Translations under genes and position numbers: made by a program
The notes under the pieces: generated by a model
What the model was told of the DNA's origin: nothing
Databases searched by the model: none
What the model saw: the letters and a program-made list of their open reading frames with translations, nothing else
Source of the DNA: Bacteroidales bacterium
Lineage (GTDB): Bacteria; Bacteroidota; Bacteroidia; Bacteroidales; TTA-H9
Direction: 5' to 3'
NCBI GenBank assembly: GCA_030656615.1
Contig: JAUSOY010000005.1
Span: 62,001 to 126,000, forward strand
Length of the DNA: 64,000 nt
Shown here: in pieces, positions 36,801 to 45,042 of the stretch
Numbering within the stretch: the first letter of the stretch is position 1
How the letters are laid out: each line of letters starts with the position of its first letter

Positions 36801-39800
36801 GGCACTCCTCCAGTAGGTAATGCTCTGCAGAATACCGGAACATGGGTAGCTATGGAATCACCTGCTGCTTCTGGTAACTTCCTTGATGTTCCTTTCGTTC
36901 TGAACGGAAGCATTGTTGCTCCTGCAGGAAGTCAGGAATATCAGGTATGGCGTCTGAAACAGGGCGAAGAATTGACCCCTGCTGTTTGGACTTCATTGGC
37001 TTCTGTTTTTGCCACTACACATACTGATAATGCATGGCCTTCATTACCTGATGGTCCTTACCGTTGGGCTGTTAAAGCCAAATATCCAGGCGACCGTTGG
37101 TCAGCTGCTACTTTCTCCAATGTTCTTGGAAAAGGCTGGACATCGAATGTTACCGTTAATGTAACACTGTCATCCGTTGGTGCTCCTCTGAATGGTGCTC
37201 AGGTTCGTTTTGTAAATACTGTTTATACAGATACTACATACCAAGCCATGACTCCTGCAACAGGTACCGTTAACTGGCAGAAAATGTGGAAAGGCACTTA
37301 TAACCTTACCGTAAACAAGTTTGGTTATCAGACTTATACCGCTACCGTTAATATTACTGGAGCTACCCATACGTTCAATGTTCTTTTAATGGAATCACCG
37401 TATGCTCCGTATAACCTGTTTGTTGATGACCGTACGCTCATCGCAACCTGGAATGCACCCAATCCTCAGATCGCTCTCTTTGAAGAGTACTGGGCTTCGA
37501 GTAACTTCACTGCCAACCAGTGGGTTGTTAGTGGTGGTAACTGGGCAGTTTCAGCTACTGGTAATCCTGCTCCTGCTGCAAGTTTCAGCTGGTCACCACA
37601 GGTTACCAATTATAACCAGACGATCACTTCAAAGAATATCGTTGGACAGGGCTCACCCGCGCTTTATCTGAAATACGACATCAATCTGGATAACTTTGGT
37701 ACTACCTATGAAAACCAGATGGCTGTCGAAATTTGGGACGGAACTGCATGGAATCGTCTGAAAAACTACAGTAACCTGGGTGGATCTATCCCCTGGACAT
37801 CCGAAAGCATTAACATTACTGCTTACACATGGGATACCTTTAAAATTCGTTTTGTAGCGTATGGTTCTGATAGTTATGACATCAACTACTGGTATATCGA
37901 CAATATTTTGGTTGTAGCCGCCCTTAGCGATAAGAGCGTTCTTGGTTACAATGTATATCTGGATGACATTCAGGTTGGTTTCACATCCGCGCTCACTTAT
38001 CAGATTAACCAGAATCTTTGTACTTACGGTCAGACTTATACCGCTTCGGTTGATGCTATCTACGAAAGTGGACCTTCAGCCCGCGATTATTACACCTTCA
38101 TGGCTAAGTACTTACCTCCTCCTATTAATCTGACAGGTCTTGCTATTCAGGATGCTGCATATCTTGATTGGGAAGAAGCAGTTATGCCACTTAAGAAGTC
38201 AGCCTTTGCTGATCTTGTATCCGTTTATCCTTTCGCAGGTGATGTAAATCCTGCTGCTGTTCAGAATACTGTGCCCATTACTGATGCTTTTGGTAATCTT
38301 CAGTTTGCATATAATGCAGCTGTAGTTACCGGTGCTGCTGGTAATGCCGGTTCAGAAACCGATGGTAGCTTCTATTATACCACCCGTTGGGGATCGAACC
38401 TCATTCACAAATGGAACCTTGATGGTACTTTAGTAGAACAGTTCTCCATTCCCGGAGTAACTGGTCTGAGAGACCTTGCCTATGACGGAACCTATTTCTA
38501 TGGTGGTGCTGCAAGCACAACCCTCTTTAAAATGGACTTCGTTACCAAGACCCTCGTACAGTCAATTTCTACTTCAGCTTCCGTACGTTCATGTGCTTAT
38601 GATGTTGCACAGACTGGTTTCTGGGTAAACAACTGGGCCGATAATCTGAAACTTATCAGCGGTACAGGTGCTGTTCTACAGACCCTTGCTACTGTTCCTC
38701 CAAGCATGTACGGAAGTGCATACGATTCGTGGAGTGCCGGTGGACCATTCTTATGGGCATTCTCTGGAACTTCTGCTGGTGGCGGTTGTCAGCTTCAGCA
38801 GTTGAACATTACTACCGGTGCCGTAACTGGTGTTGGTATTCCTGTTAGCTCTGCACTCGGAGCAACTATCGCTGGTGGTCTATGGACCCGTGCAGGTGTT
38901 GTAACAGGTACTGTAACCATTGGTGGATTAGCCCAGGGCGATGGCGCAGCTGATCAACTCTTTGGTTTCGAATTGGCACCATTTGCTGGCGGCGGCGGTG
39001 GAAACTCACTGGCCAACCTCCTTGGATACAATCTGTACCGTGATGGTAACATGATTGCATACATCGAAAAACCAACCACTGATTATTACGATCTATATCT
39101 GAATCCAAAAGAATACTGCTACACAGTAACTGCAGTTTACGACCTCGAAGTTTATGGTTATCCTTTAGGAACAACCGATGAATCACTCGAAGAAGGCCCT
39201 GCATGTGTAATTATCGATTACGGTATTCCTATTCCTTGGTTAGAAGATTGGTCAACTGCCGGCTTCACTTATAATAACTGGTCATTCGCACCTTCACAGG
39301 GACATTGGAAGATCAGTAATATGACTGGAAACGCAGTACCATCTGCTGAATTCACATGGGTACCTCCTACAACTGACTATAGCTTTGCTATGGAAAGTCC
39401 TGCTCTGAATGCTGGTATATACGATTGCGCAGAAATCTGGTTAGATTTCGATCTTAAACTTGATGACCGCAACCAGACCGCTGTTGAAAAACTCCGCGTT
39501 GATGTATACTGGGATGGCACCTGGAAGAAAGTAGCCGAATACAAAAATGAAGGCTCTTTCAACTGGTCAGCAAAACATATCGACATCAGTGCCACTTCAG
39601 GCAAGGGATTAAAAGTTAAATTCACTGCATTTGGAGTAAACACTGCTGACATCCTCGGATGGTATGTTGACAATATCAATGTATATCCAGTATGTAACCC
39701 AGCATCCAACCTTGCTATCCAGAAAGATGGCTGGTATGATGTAACTCTGAAATGGAATGCACCCGAATGTCTTACAGGCCCAAGTGGCGTACTGAAGATG

Positions 39801-40868
39801 TTGAAACAGTGGGATGGCGATCCAGCCTCACAGGTGAATGGATACTACCAGGCTTATGGCAGCGCTTATGGTGTTGTATACAACCTGGCAGCTTATTCAG
39901 ATGCTACCTTGTCGAAAATTGATTTCCACCATGCTTCATGGGGAACCAATGGCACATGGCAGTATAAGATTCACATTGTAGATTGGGCAACCGGAGCACC
40001 TATTCAGGTACTCGGACCTTTTGCTACCACTGGTAACGACAAATGGGAAACCAACGTTTCTCTTGGCGATATCATGGGTTATGGCGGTGGACAGATTGGT
40101 ATTATGCTGGAGCCTTTGAGCAACAGTTCTACCGATGCTTATCCTTGCTTCTCATCTGATAATGATGGTCCTGCAGGTGTATCTGTATTCGGTGTATTAC
40201 CCGATTATGGCACCTTCGGCCCAAGTACTATTGGCGATTTCTACCAGAGTTTATGGATTATCACTGCTCTTGATAAGAGTGCTACGATGGTACAGGCTCC
40301 TGCAATCCCCGTAGGACAGTTACAGATGGCTCAGGCCCGCAAAGCCACACCACCAATGATGAACCTTGGCAGCCTCGTTGCAAACCAGAAGGAACTTATG
40401 CTCCCAACGGAAGGCACCGATGGTGTTGTAGGTTACAACGTATATCGTGATGGTGTTATGATCAACACTGCTCCAATCCTCGACACCTTCTTAGTAACAG
40501 CACTTCCCGGCGACGGAATGTATTGCTACAAAGTTGCTGCCGTACACGAAGGTTACAATGCTCCTTGCGAGTCACCACTTTCGAACGAAGCATGTCTTGA
40601 TGTAACAGGCATCAACAATCCTGCTACTGCACAGGGTATCAGTGTATTCCCCAATCCAGCACGTGAATTTGTAAATGTTAAGACCACCAAGGATATCCGC
40701 AGCCTCGAGCTGATGAATTACTTAGGTCAGAGCGTATACAAACAGAATGTACAGGGCGAAGGAACATTCCGCATCAATACCCGTGGATACGAATCTGGTG
40801 TATATTTTGTACGCTTCACGGATGTGAAGGGTGTAGTATCACTAGAAAGAATTACCATTGCCAAATAG
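33849..40868 (+). CDS. Giant T9SS-secreted multidomain surface protein (adhesin-like)
   Basis: 2339 residues. Signal peptide to about 27 (LNAQS). Approximate order: cleaved-adhesin/anchor-J domain 31-195; VTIGTGTSTS...MDGRTQLLY domain 203-371; two carboxypeptidase-regulatory-like domains 380-540; YEIIYDDG domain 567-720; an inserted domain 773-1028 absent from its giant paralogue; Fn3; another carboxypeptidase-like domain about 1101-1180; anchor-J about 1208-1358; Fn3; a propeller-like repeat region 1498-1711 (DLAYDGTYFYGGA); Fn3; anchor-J 1794-1951; the IDFHHASWG module 1983-2137; Fn3; T9SS sorting domain 2264-2339 (ISVFPNPA, GVYFVRF). Exported by Sec, then T9SS, and probably anchored to the cell surface or released. 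Adhesive function is inferred from domain content only. First of four related genes; ends at a strong terminator. Confidence 0.9.
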   Translation: MIRKLTNSMRGLLTMFAVLALAVGLNAQSTLMTESWETAAVGQVPPTSWAVDVVASTNAVYFAATGTYPTITPQAGTRMVQFQSFNYSSSVQRLKRTAAISTVNYTNATLNFWWSEDPGYSSSNDRVQVQYSLNGTTWTDAGAAIPRYNTVAGWKQKSVVLPANANGAATVYVAFLFTSAYGNNCYLDNVTLTAVGPPPPATVTIGTGTSTSAYPYTTYWMDGRTQLLYTAAEITAGGGAMGAISTIGFNVSSAASQLMNGFTISMKNSTATNTDGWDETGLTNVYSGTYAVPGTGWQMITLQTPFIWDGVSNLLINICYDNSSYSSYSYVYSSVTTAQTARYYYTDITAGNVCSTTSGTSTTTRPNLRFVVTPYVGTVIGKVTNNFNSTPIAGATVAIGTQNATTNASGDYTIYNVPAGPRNVMASATGFVSQTKPTTVVNLGTSTVNFALDPIPAVLTGTVTNAVSNTPIVGAKIIVGTKTIYSMAGGVYTLNMYPGGSFAVSATKLGYNPYASAANVTLTTGVTTTHNIPMFSATPAPAVMTATLNTGATAVDLTWAAPTAGYEIIYDDGGLENMTAWANTGNINAVKFTPINQYPVQITGGKVNIGDGSYPAGGTILGTKFNMAIFDDDGANGYPNTELARIEVTASAFGWLEYAFAAPITITSGNFYIGMIQGGNFPNCAPIAIDETTPSMRSYSKFVTGNAPWVPASFNDFMIRAYCIGGGGPLDLATSNNVPIHIESPARHNRYAFVMNSPKIVSGDEGEAIYMPLPINVLHSNPAQNVASSGLPSSATVSGAGENGVSTFVQTMTQELDATDAVLFNNGSFVNSPGTAPGGADESIIVAPATLFGSNFNQVGPYTVADNFTVTGTNNWAITSVDIFGYQTGGVTTASSFTGGFVRVWNGNPSVAGSAVIWGDLTTNRMSSSVWTNCYRVSAVNGGITRPIYKVVCSTPGLTLAPGTYWVEFCTTGSLASGPWVPVLGTPPVGNALQNTGTWVAMESPAASGNFLDVPFVLNGSIVAPAGSQEYQVWRLKQGEELTPAVWTSLASVFATTHTDNAWPSLPDGPYRWAVKAKYPGDRWSAATFSNVLGKGWTSNVTVNVTLSSVGAPLNGAQVRFVNTVYTDTTYQAMTPATGTVNWQKMWKGTYNLTVNKFGYQTYTATVNITGATHTFNVLLMESPYAPYNLFVDDRTLIATWNAPNPQIALFEEYWASSNFTANQWVVSGGNWAVSATGNPAPAASFSWSPQVTNYNQTITSKNIVGQGSPALYLKYDINLDNFGTTYENQMAVEIWDGTAWNRLKNYSNLGGSIPWTSESINITAYTWDTFKIRFVAYGSDSYDINYWYIDNILVVAALSDKSVLGYNVYLDDIQVGFTSALTYQINQNLCTYGQTYTASVDAIYESGPSARDYYTFMAKYLPPPINLTGLAIQDAAYLDWEEAVMPLKKSAFADLVSVYPFAGDVNPAAVQNTVPITDAFGNLQFAYNAAVVTGAAGNAGSETDGSFYYTTRWGSNLIHKWNLDGTLVEQFSIPGVTGLRDLAYDGTYFYGGAASTTLFKMDFVTKTLVQSISTSASVRSCAYDVAQTGFWVNNWADNLKLISGTGAVLQTLATVPPSMYGSAYDSWSAGGPFLWAFSGTSAGGGCQLQQLNITTGAVTGVGIPVSSALGATIAGGLWTRAGVVTGTVTIGGLAQGDGAADQLFGFELAPFAGGGGGNSLANLLGYNLYRDGNMIAYIEKPTTDYYDLYLNPKEYCYTVTAVYDLEVYGYPLGTTDESLEEGPACVIIDYGIPIPWLEDWSTAGFTYNNWSFAPSQGHWKISNMTGNAVPSAEFTWVPPTTDYSFAMESPALNAGIYDCAEIWLDFDLKLDDRNQTAVEKLRVDVYWDGTWKKVAEYKNEGSFNWSAKHIDISATSGKGLKVKFTAFGVNTADILGWYVDNINVYPVCNPASNLAIQKDGWYDVTLKWNAPECLTGPSGVLKMLKQWDGDPASQVNGYYQAYGSAYGVVYNLAAYSDATLSKIDFHHASWGTNGTWQYKIHIVDWATGAPIQVLGPFATTGNDKWETNVSLGDIMGYGGGQIGIMLEPLSNSSTDAYPCFSSDNDGPAGVSVFGVLPDYGTFGPSTIGDFYQSLWIITALDKSATMVQAPAIPVGQLQMAQARKATPPMMNLGSLVANQKELMLPTEGTDGVVGYNVYRDGVMINTAPILDTFLVTALPGDGMYCYKVAAVHEGYNAPCESPLSNEACLDVTGINNPATAQGISVFPNPAREFVNVKTTKDIRSLELMNYLGQSVYKQNVQGEGTFRINTRGYESGVYFVRFTDVKGVVSLERITIAK
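39795..40260 (+). repeat. IDFHHASWG module, copy 1 (in the 2339-residue protein)
   Basis: Encodes about 155 residues running from LKMLKQWDGDP through SKIDFHHASWG and TGNDKWET to IGIMLEPLSNSSTDAYP and FYQSLWI. The part at 39910-40240 matches 41951-42281 at roughly 93 % (24 differences counted by hand in 331 bp, no gaps). Confidence 0.85.
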
Positions 40869-40890
40869 TTAATCCTTTAGCTATATACTA

Positions 40891-40923
40891 AAAAGCTGTC
40901 CCTTCGGGGGCAGCTTTTTTTTT
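40891..40923 (+). terminator. Intrinsic terminator of the 2339-residue surface protein gene
   Basis: AAAAGCTG-T-CCC pairs with GGG-G-CAGCTTTT around TTCG and is followed by a T run. Confidence 0.85.
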
Positions 40924-41052
40924 GATTTATAGGCAACTAAACAGTGTTTTGGTAGTCTAATATATTATATAAGAGTAGGTAATGGATGTGGTTTTTTTGA
41001 ATCGAATTTTCTTCTGTTAATTATTGGTTTATTAACGTAATCAGAGATAGAA

Positions 41053-42942
41053 ATGAATAAGAGCAAGAGCGTTTTACTATTTCTTTTAGTTTTGATAATT
41101 CAGTTTGGTATACCTATGAGCAGCCTTCGTGCTAAAGCATTATATCCTGTAATCAATTCTGGAATTGAAAGCAGTTTTATCTGTCGGAATGCACTATGCA
41201 AAGTACCAACGGATAGAAAAACAGTATTTACAACCCATGATTCTGACAGTTTAGGAAGAAATCCTGGTTTGCTTTTGCCATGGATCGAGGACTGGTCAAT
41301 GGCAGGTACCGGATTCGAAGCGTGGAATTTCTATCCATCACAGGGGAATTGGCGTATATCAAATGTTATTGGGAATCCCGTTCCATCGGCAGAATTTCAT
41401 TGGGCACCGCCAAAAAACAATTATTCGTTTATTCTGGAAAGCCCTGAATTGTATTCTGATATTGAAAACTGTTCATCTTTGAAACTAAGCTTTGACATTA
41501 AGCTGGACGATCGACTGGCCTCAGCTTCTGAGTTTATGGGTGTTGAGGTATTTTGGGATAGTATCTGGCATCCCTTAGTGCAGTATACCAATACTGCTTC
41601 TTTGAATTGGATTACAACTACCCATAATATTTCACAAGCTGCTGGTAAAACATTTAAAGTGCGTTTTATTGCCAGTGGCGCAAATTCTGCGAACGTATAC
41701 GGTTGGTTTATCGATAATATACATGTTTATCAAGAGGTTGCTCCACCATTAAATCTTGACTTTGATGTTACCGGCTGGAATTGGCTATTATTGAGTTGGA
41801 GTCCACCCGTTTGTGAGGGTTGGAATTTGATTCTTAAAAAAATCTTTCAGTATGAGGGCGATCCGGTGTATCAAGTGAACGGGCATTTTCAGCAATACAA
41901 TTATGCCTATGGTGTGGTGTATGATTTAAGCAATTATCAGGATGCCCTTTTGTCGAAAATAGATTTTCACCATGCCTCATGGGGAACCAATGGCACATGG
42001 CAGTATAAGATTCACATTGTAGATTGGGCAAGCGGAGCACCTATTCAGGTACTCGGGCCATTCTCTACCACTGGTAACGACAAATGGGAAACCGATATTT
42101 CTCTTGGCAATATCATGGGTTATGGTGGTGGATTGATTGGTATTATGCTGGAGCCCTTGAGCAACAGTTCTACCGATGCTTATCCTTGCTTATCATCTGA
42201 TAATGATGGTCCCGCAGGTGTATATGTATTCGGTGTATTACCCGATTACGCTACCTTCGGCTCAAATACTATTGGCGATTTTTATATGAATCTATGGATT
42301 TTAACAAATAGTATTAAAAGTGGAAGTCCAAAACATTATATGTTATCTAATCGAAAGAACAGCGAAAATGGCTCTACACGATTGCCCGGACCCTCCTGTC
42401 CAACGGTAGGAGGATCGCATAATCAGACGGAAGTAAGCGTGAAGATTCCAAGGGATTCCTCTGTTTTTCAGTATAATGTTTATAGAAAGCTATTTTCTTT
42501 TTTGGTGGAAGATTATGAATTATTGAACCCTCTTCCTATAAATGATACCTTTTATTCTACCTTCATGCCTCTACCTCCCCCGGGTTATTTTGGGTATTGT
42601 TATAAAGTAACAGCAGTGCATCAGGGTGTTATCACGAGCCTTGAATCAGGTTCTTCAAATGAAGAATGTCTCATAATTGTAAATGTGCCGGAGGAAACAA
42701 CGATTCAAAAGCTTAGTATTTTTCCTAATCCGGCGGTAGATATTGTTCAAATAAGTACTGATTTTGAAATCAATAGAATTGAATTACTCAAATTCACGGG
42801 TCAGTGTTTACTGCGAATTCAGGGTGCATCCCAAAAAACACTTCAATTGAACACCAGTACATTGGCTCCGGGAGTGTATTTTGTTAGAATAGTAAATACT
42901 AAAGGATTGGAATGCATTAGAAAACTGATAATTAGCAAATAG
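41053..42942 (+). CDS. T9SS-secreted surface protein, short paralogue 1
   Basis: 629 residues. A long hydrophobic signal (about 1-28) is followed by a linker, an anchor-J domain at about 74-226 (LLPWIEDWSMAGTGF ... GWFIDNIHVY), the IDFHHASWG module at about 261-418, a degenerate Fn3-like segment (about 475-545) and a T9SS sorting domain from about 553 (LSIFPNPAVD ... GVYFVRIV). It equals the C-terminal quarter of the giants with its own signal peptide. The stretch after the module (PKHYMLSNRKNSENGSTRL, CPTVGGSHNQTE) is unlike its relatives. DNA outside the conversion tract has diverged strongly from the first giant. No clear -7 box and no clear terminator were found. Confidence 0.88.
   Translation: MNKSKSVLLFLLVLIIQFGIPMSSLRAKALYPVINSGIESSFICRNALCKVPTDRKTVFTTHDSDSLGRNPGLLLPWIEDWSMAGTGFEAWNFYPSQGNWRISNVIGNPVPSAEFHWAPPKNNYSFILESPELYSDIENCSSLKLSFDIKLDDRLASASEFMGVEVFWDSIWHPLVQYTNTASLNWITTTHNISQAAGKTFKVRFIASGANSANVYGWFIDNIHVYQEVAPPLNLDFDVTGWNWLLLSWSPPVCEGWNLILKKIFQYEGDPVYQVNGHFQQYNYAYGVVYDLSNYQDALLSKIDFHHASWGTNGTWQYKIHIVDWASGAPIQVLGPFSTTGNDKWETDISLGNIMGYGGGLIGIMLEPLSNSSTDAYPCLSSDNDGPAGVYVFGVLPDYATFGSNTIGDFYMNLWILTNSIKSGSPKHYMLSNRKNSENGSTRLPGPSCPTVGGSHNQTEVSVKIPRDSSVFQYNVYRKLFSFLVEDYELLNPLPINDTFYSTFMPLPPPGYFGYCYKVTAVHQGVITSLESGSSNEECLIIVNVPEETTIQKLSIFPNPAVDIVQISTDFEINRIELLKFTGQCLLRIQGASQKTLQLNTSTLAPGVYFVRIVNTKGLECIRKLIISK
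41835..42305 (+). repeat. IDFHHASWG module, copy 2 (short paralogue 1)
   Basis: Same module as copy 1. A run of 55 identical bases with copy 1 is visible near 41977-42031, although the first 115 bp of the module match copy 1 at only about 60 % by eye. Confidence 0.85.
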
Positions 42943-43085
42943 TCCTATTGTAATTGAGTGTGTTTTTTGCAATTTATTTTATCGAAAAAAAATCATTTTT
43001 GCCATAGATATATGATAATCAACTTTATAATCTCGAAACGCTCGGATTAATAATTGAATTTTTGAAACCTTAAAATGGAAGTTAG

Positions 43086-44861
43086 ATGAAAACGATTAGG
43101 GTGATTAAAGCACAAAATAGAAGCATATTTCTTTATATGGTTTTGTTGATTTTCCTGTTTGTAAGCATTACATCCATGGGAAATTCAGCTAATCAGGTTT
43201 TTTTACCACGCTTAACAAACGTTGCACTTCCAATTCCCTGGACAGAAGATTGGTCATCCAATACATTGAATAATTGGAATCTTGTTCCTCCAATTTCGAA
43301 TTGGCAGCTGAATTCTGTCTACGGTAATCCTTCTCCTTCGGTCATGTTTTCAGGAGCACCCATACAAATGAATTACAGCCAGACACTGGAAAGTCCATGG
43401 CTCGATGCGATGGTATATACCTGTTCAGGGCTGTGGCTAAGTTTTAATTTAAAACTCGAAAATCAATCGGCCAATGGATTAGAGCATTTGAGTGTGGAGA
43501 TTTTAAGTAATAATTCATGGAAAACGATGGCAGTTTATAGTAATTCCACAATATTTGATTGGGATAGCAAACTGATAAGTATTAACCAGGCCTGCGGCGA
43601 CTCGCTAAAAATACGTTTCAAGGCGTATGGAGAGAATTCTTCGGCAATTATTGGATGGTACGTCGACAACATTAGTGTTTATCCAATTTGTAATCCTGCC
43701 ACGAATTTATCATTCATGATCAGTGGCTGGACAAATATGAAATTGTTTTGGAATGCTCCTGAGTGTTCTGCCGGTGTAATAGGTATTCTTAAACGCTTAA
43801 ATCAGTGGTACGGGAATCCGATTTTGCAGGCAAATGGGTATTATCAGAATTTTAACTATGCATATGGCGTGGTCTATGATCTTTCAGGATATCAGGATGC
43901 CACTTTATCGAAAATTGATTTCCATCATACTTCATGGGGATTGAGTGGCGTCTGGCAATATAAAATCCATGTAGTGGATTGGCTGAGTGGTATACCCATT
44001 GAAATACTCGGACCTTATACCACTACTGGAAATGATAAATGGGAAACCAATATTTCCCTTGGCAATATCATGAGTTATGGTGGTGGATTGATAGGTATTA
44101 TGCTGGAGCCAATGAGCAACGTTTCCACCGATGCTTATCCATGTTTTACAGCCGATAATGATGGCCCAGAAGGTGTATCCGTATACGGTGTAATACCCGA
44201 TTACGCTACCTTCGGACCCGGTACTATAGGAGATTTCTACCAGAGTTTATGGATTTATACTTTCTTTGATAAAAAACAAGTGTATGTAAAGGCTCCGGCA
44301 TTATCTGATAGGCAGTTGACCATGCCAGGAATCCAAAAAAATAGTTTCCTTGGTAAAAATCAGAGTAGTTTGACGGCCAATCAGAAGGAGCATCGTGTAC
44401 ATAGAGAAAGTACAGATGGGGTAATAGGGTATAATATCTATTTAAACGGACAAAAAGTAAATTCTGTTCCTGTATTAGACACTTTTTATTTAGTTCCTTC
44501 TTTTGGATATATGGAATGTTATAGCGTTACCGCAGTGCATGAAGGCAATGATTCTCCTTGCGAATCATCCTTTTCGAATGTAGTTTGCGGGCCATGGACA
44601 GGGGTGGTTGAAACAACACCGCAACCATCAATTAATGTATTTCCAAATCCTGCAAACGAATTTGTTACTGTCTATACGGCCAGAGATATTATCAACATCG
44701 AACTGATCGATAATCTGGGTCAGTGTGTTTATAAAAGGAAAGTTGATAATCAGGAGGATTTCCGAATTAATACTCAGGGTTTTAGACCTGGAATATACTT
44801 CATTCGGTGTGTGGACAGGAGTTCCAGCGTATATATCGAACGGATTACCGTAGTTAAATAG
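43086..44861 (+). CDS. T9SS-secreted surface protein, short paralogue 2
   Basis: 591 residues. A signal or anchor helix lies at about 14-33, followed by an anchor-J domain at about 49-205 (PIPWTEDWSSNTLNNW ... GWYVDNISVYPICNPA), the IDFHH(A/T)SWG module at about 235-395, an Fn3-like domain at about 445-510 (VIGYNIYLNGQKV ... CESSFSNVVC) and a T9SS sorting domain from about 516 (INVFPNPANEF ... GIYFIRCV). It has the same layout as short paralogue 1 but is more even in its similarity to the giants. It ends at a hairpin terminator. Confidence 0.88.
   Translation: MKTIRVIKAQNRSIFLYMVLLIFLFVSITSMGNSANQVFLPRLTNVALPIPWTEDWSSNTLNNWNLVPPISNWQLNSVYGNPSPSVMFSGAPIQMNYSQTLESPWLDAMVYTCSGLWLSFNLKLENQSANGLEHLSVEILSNNSWKTMAVYSNSTIFDWDSKLISINQACGDSLKIRFKAYGENSSAIIGWYVDNISVYPICNPATNLSFMISGWTNMKLFWNAPECSAGVIGILKRLNQWYGNPILQANGYYQNFNYAYGVVYDLSGYQDATLSKIDFHHTSWGLSGVWQYKIHVVDWLSGIPIEILGPYTTTGNDKWETNISLGNIMSYGGGLIGIMLEPMSNVSTDAYPCFTADNDGPEGVSVYGVIPDYATFGPGTIGDFYQSLWIYTFFDKKQVYVKAPALSDRQLTMPGIQKNSFLGKNQSSLTANQKEHRVHRESTDGVIGYNIYLNGQKVNSVPVLDTFYLVPSFGYMECYSVTAVHEGNDSPCESSFSNVVCGPWTGVVETTPQPSINVFPNPANEFVTVYTARDIINIELIDNLGQCVYKRKVDNQEDFRINTQGFRPGIYFIRCVDRSSSVYIERITVVK
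43785..44255 (+). repeat. IDFHHASWG module, copy 3 (short paralogue 2)
   Basis: The protein sequence is clearly the same module, with LKRLNQWYGNP at the start, TSWGLSGVWQYKIHVVDW in the middle and TIGDFYQSLWI at the end. The DNA is moderately diverged from copies 1 and 2. Confidence 0.8.
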
Positions 44862-44918
44862 GTAGGTGATAATTCTACAATAAATTTTCAGTATTTAAAA
44901 CGCTGGAATTTAGCAAAC

Positions 44919-44950
44919 AAAGGGTCTGCCAAGCATTGGCGGCTCTTTTT
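44919..44950 (+). terminator. Probable terminator of short paralogue 2
   Basis: GTCTGCCA pairs with TGGCGGC (one wobble) around AGCAT and is followed by TCTTTTTATT. Confidence 0.55.
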
Positions 44951-44988
44951 ATTAGTAAAAGGTGTTTTCTTTATTAATAATGAACTCC

Positions 44989-44996
44989 TATCTTTG
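44989..44996 (+). promoter_or_regulatory. -7 box of the ~1838-residue surface protein gene
   Basis: TATCTTTG is an exact TAnnTTTG match 46 nt before the ATG at 45043. Confidence 0.6.
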
Positions 44997-45042
44997 CCCG
45001 GTATTATAATTTTATATTTAACTAACCTAATTGTCTAACCCC

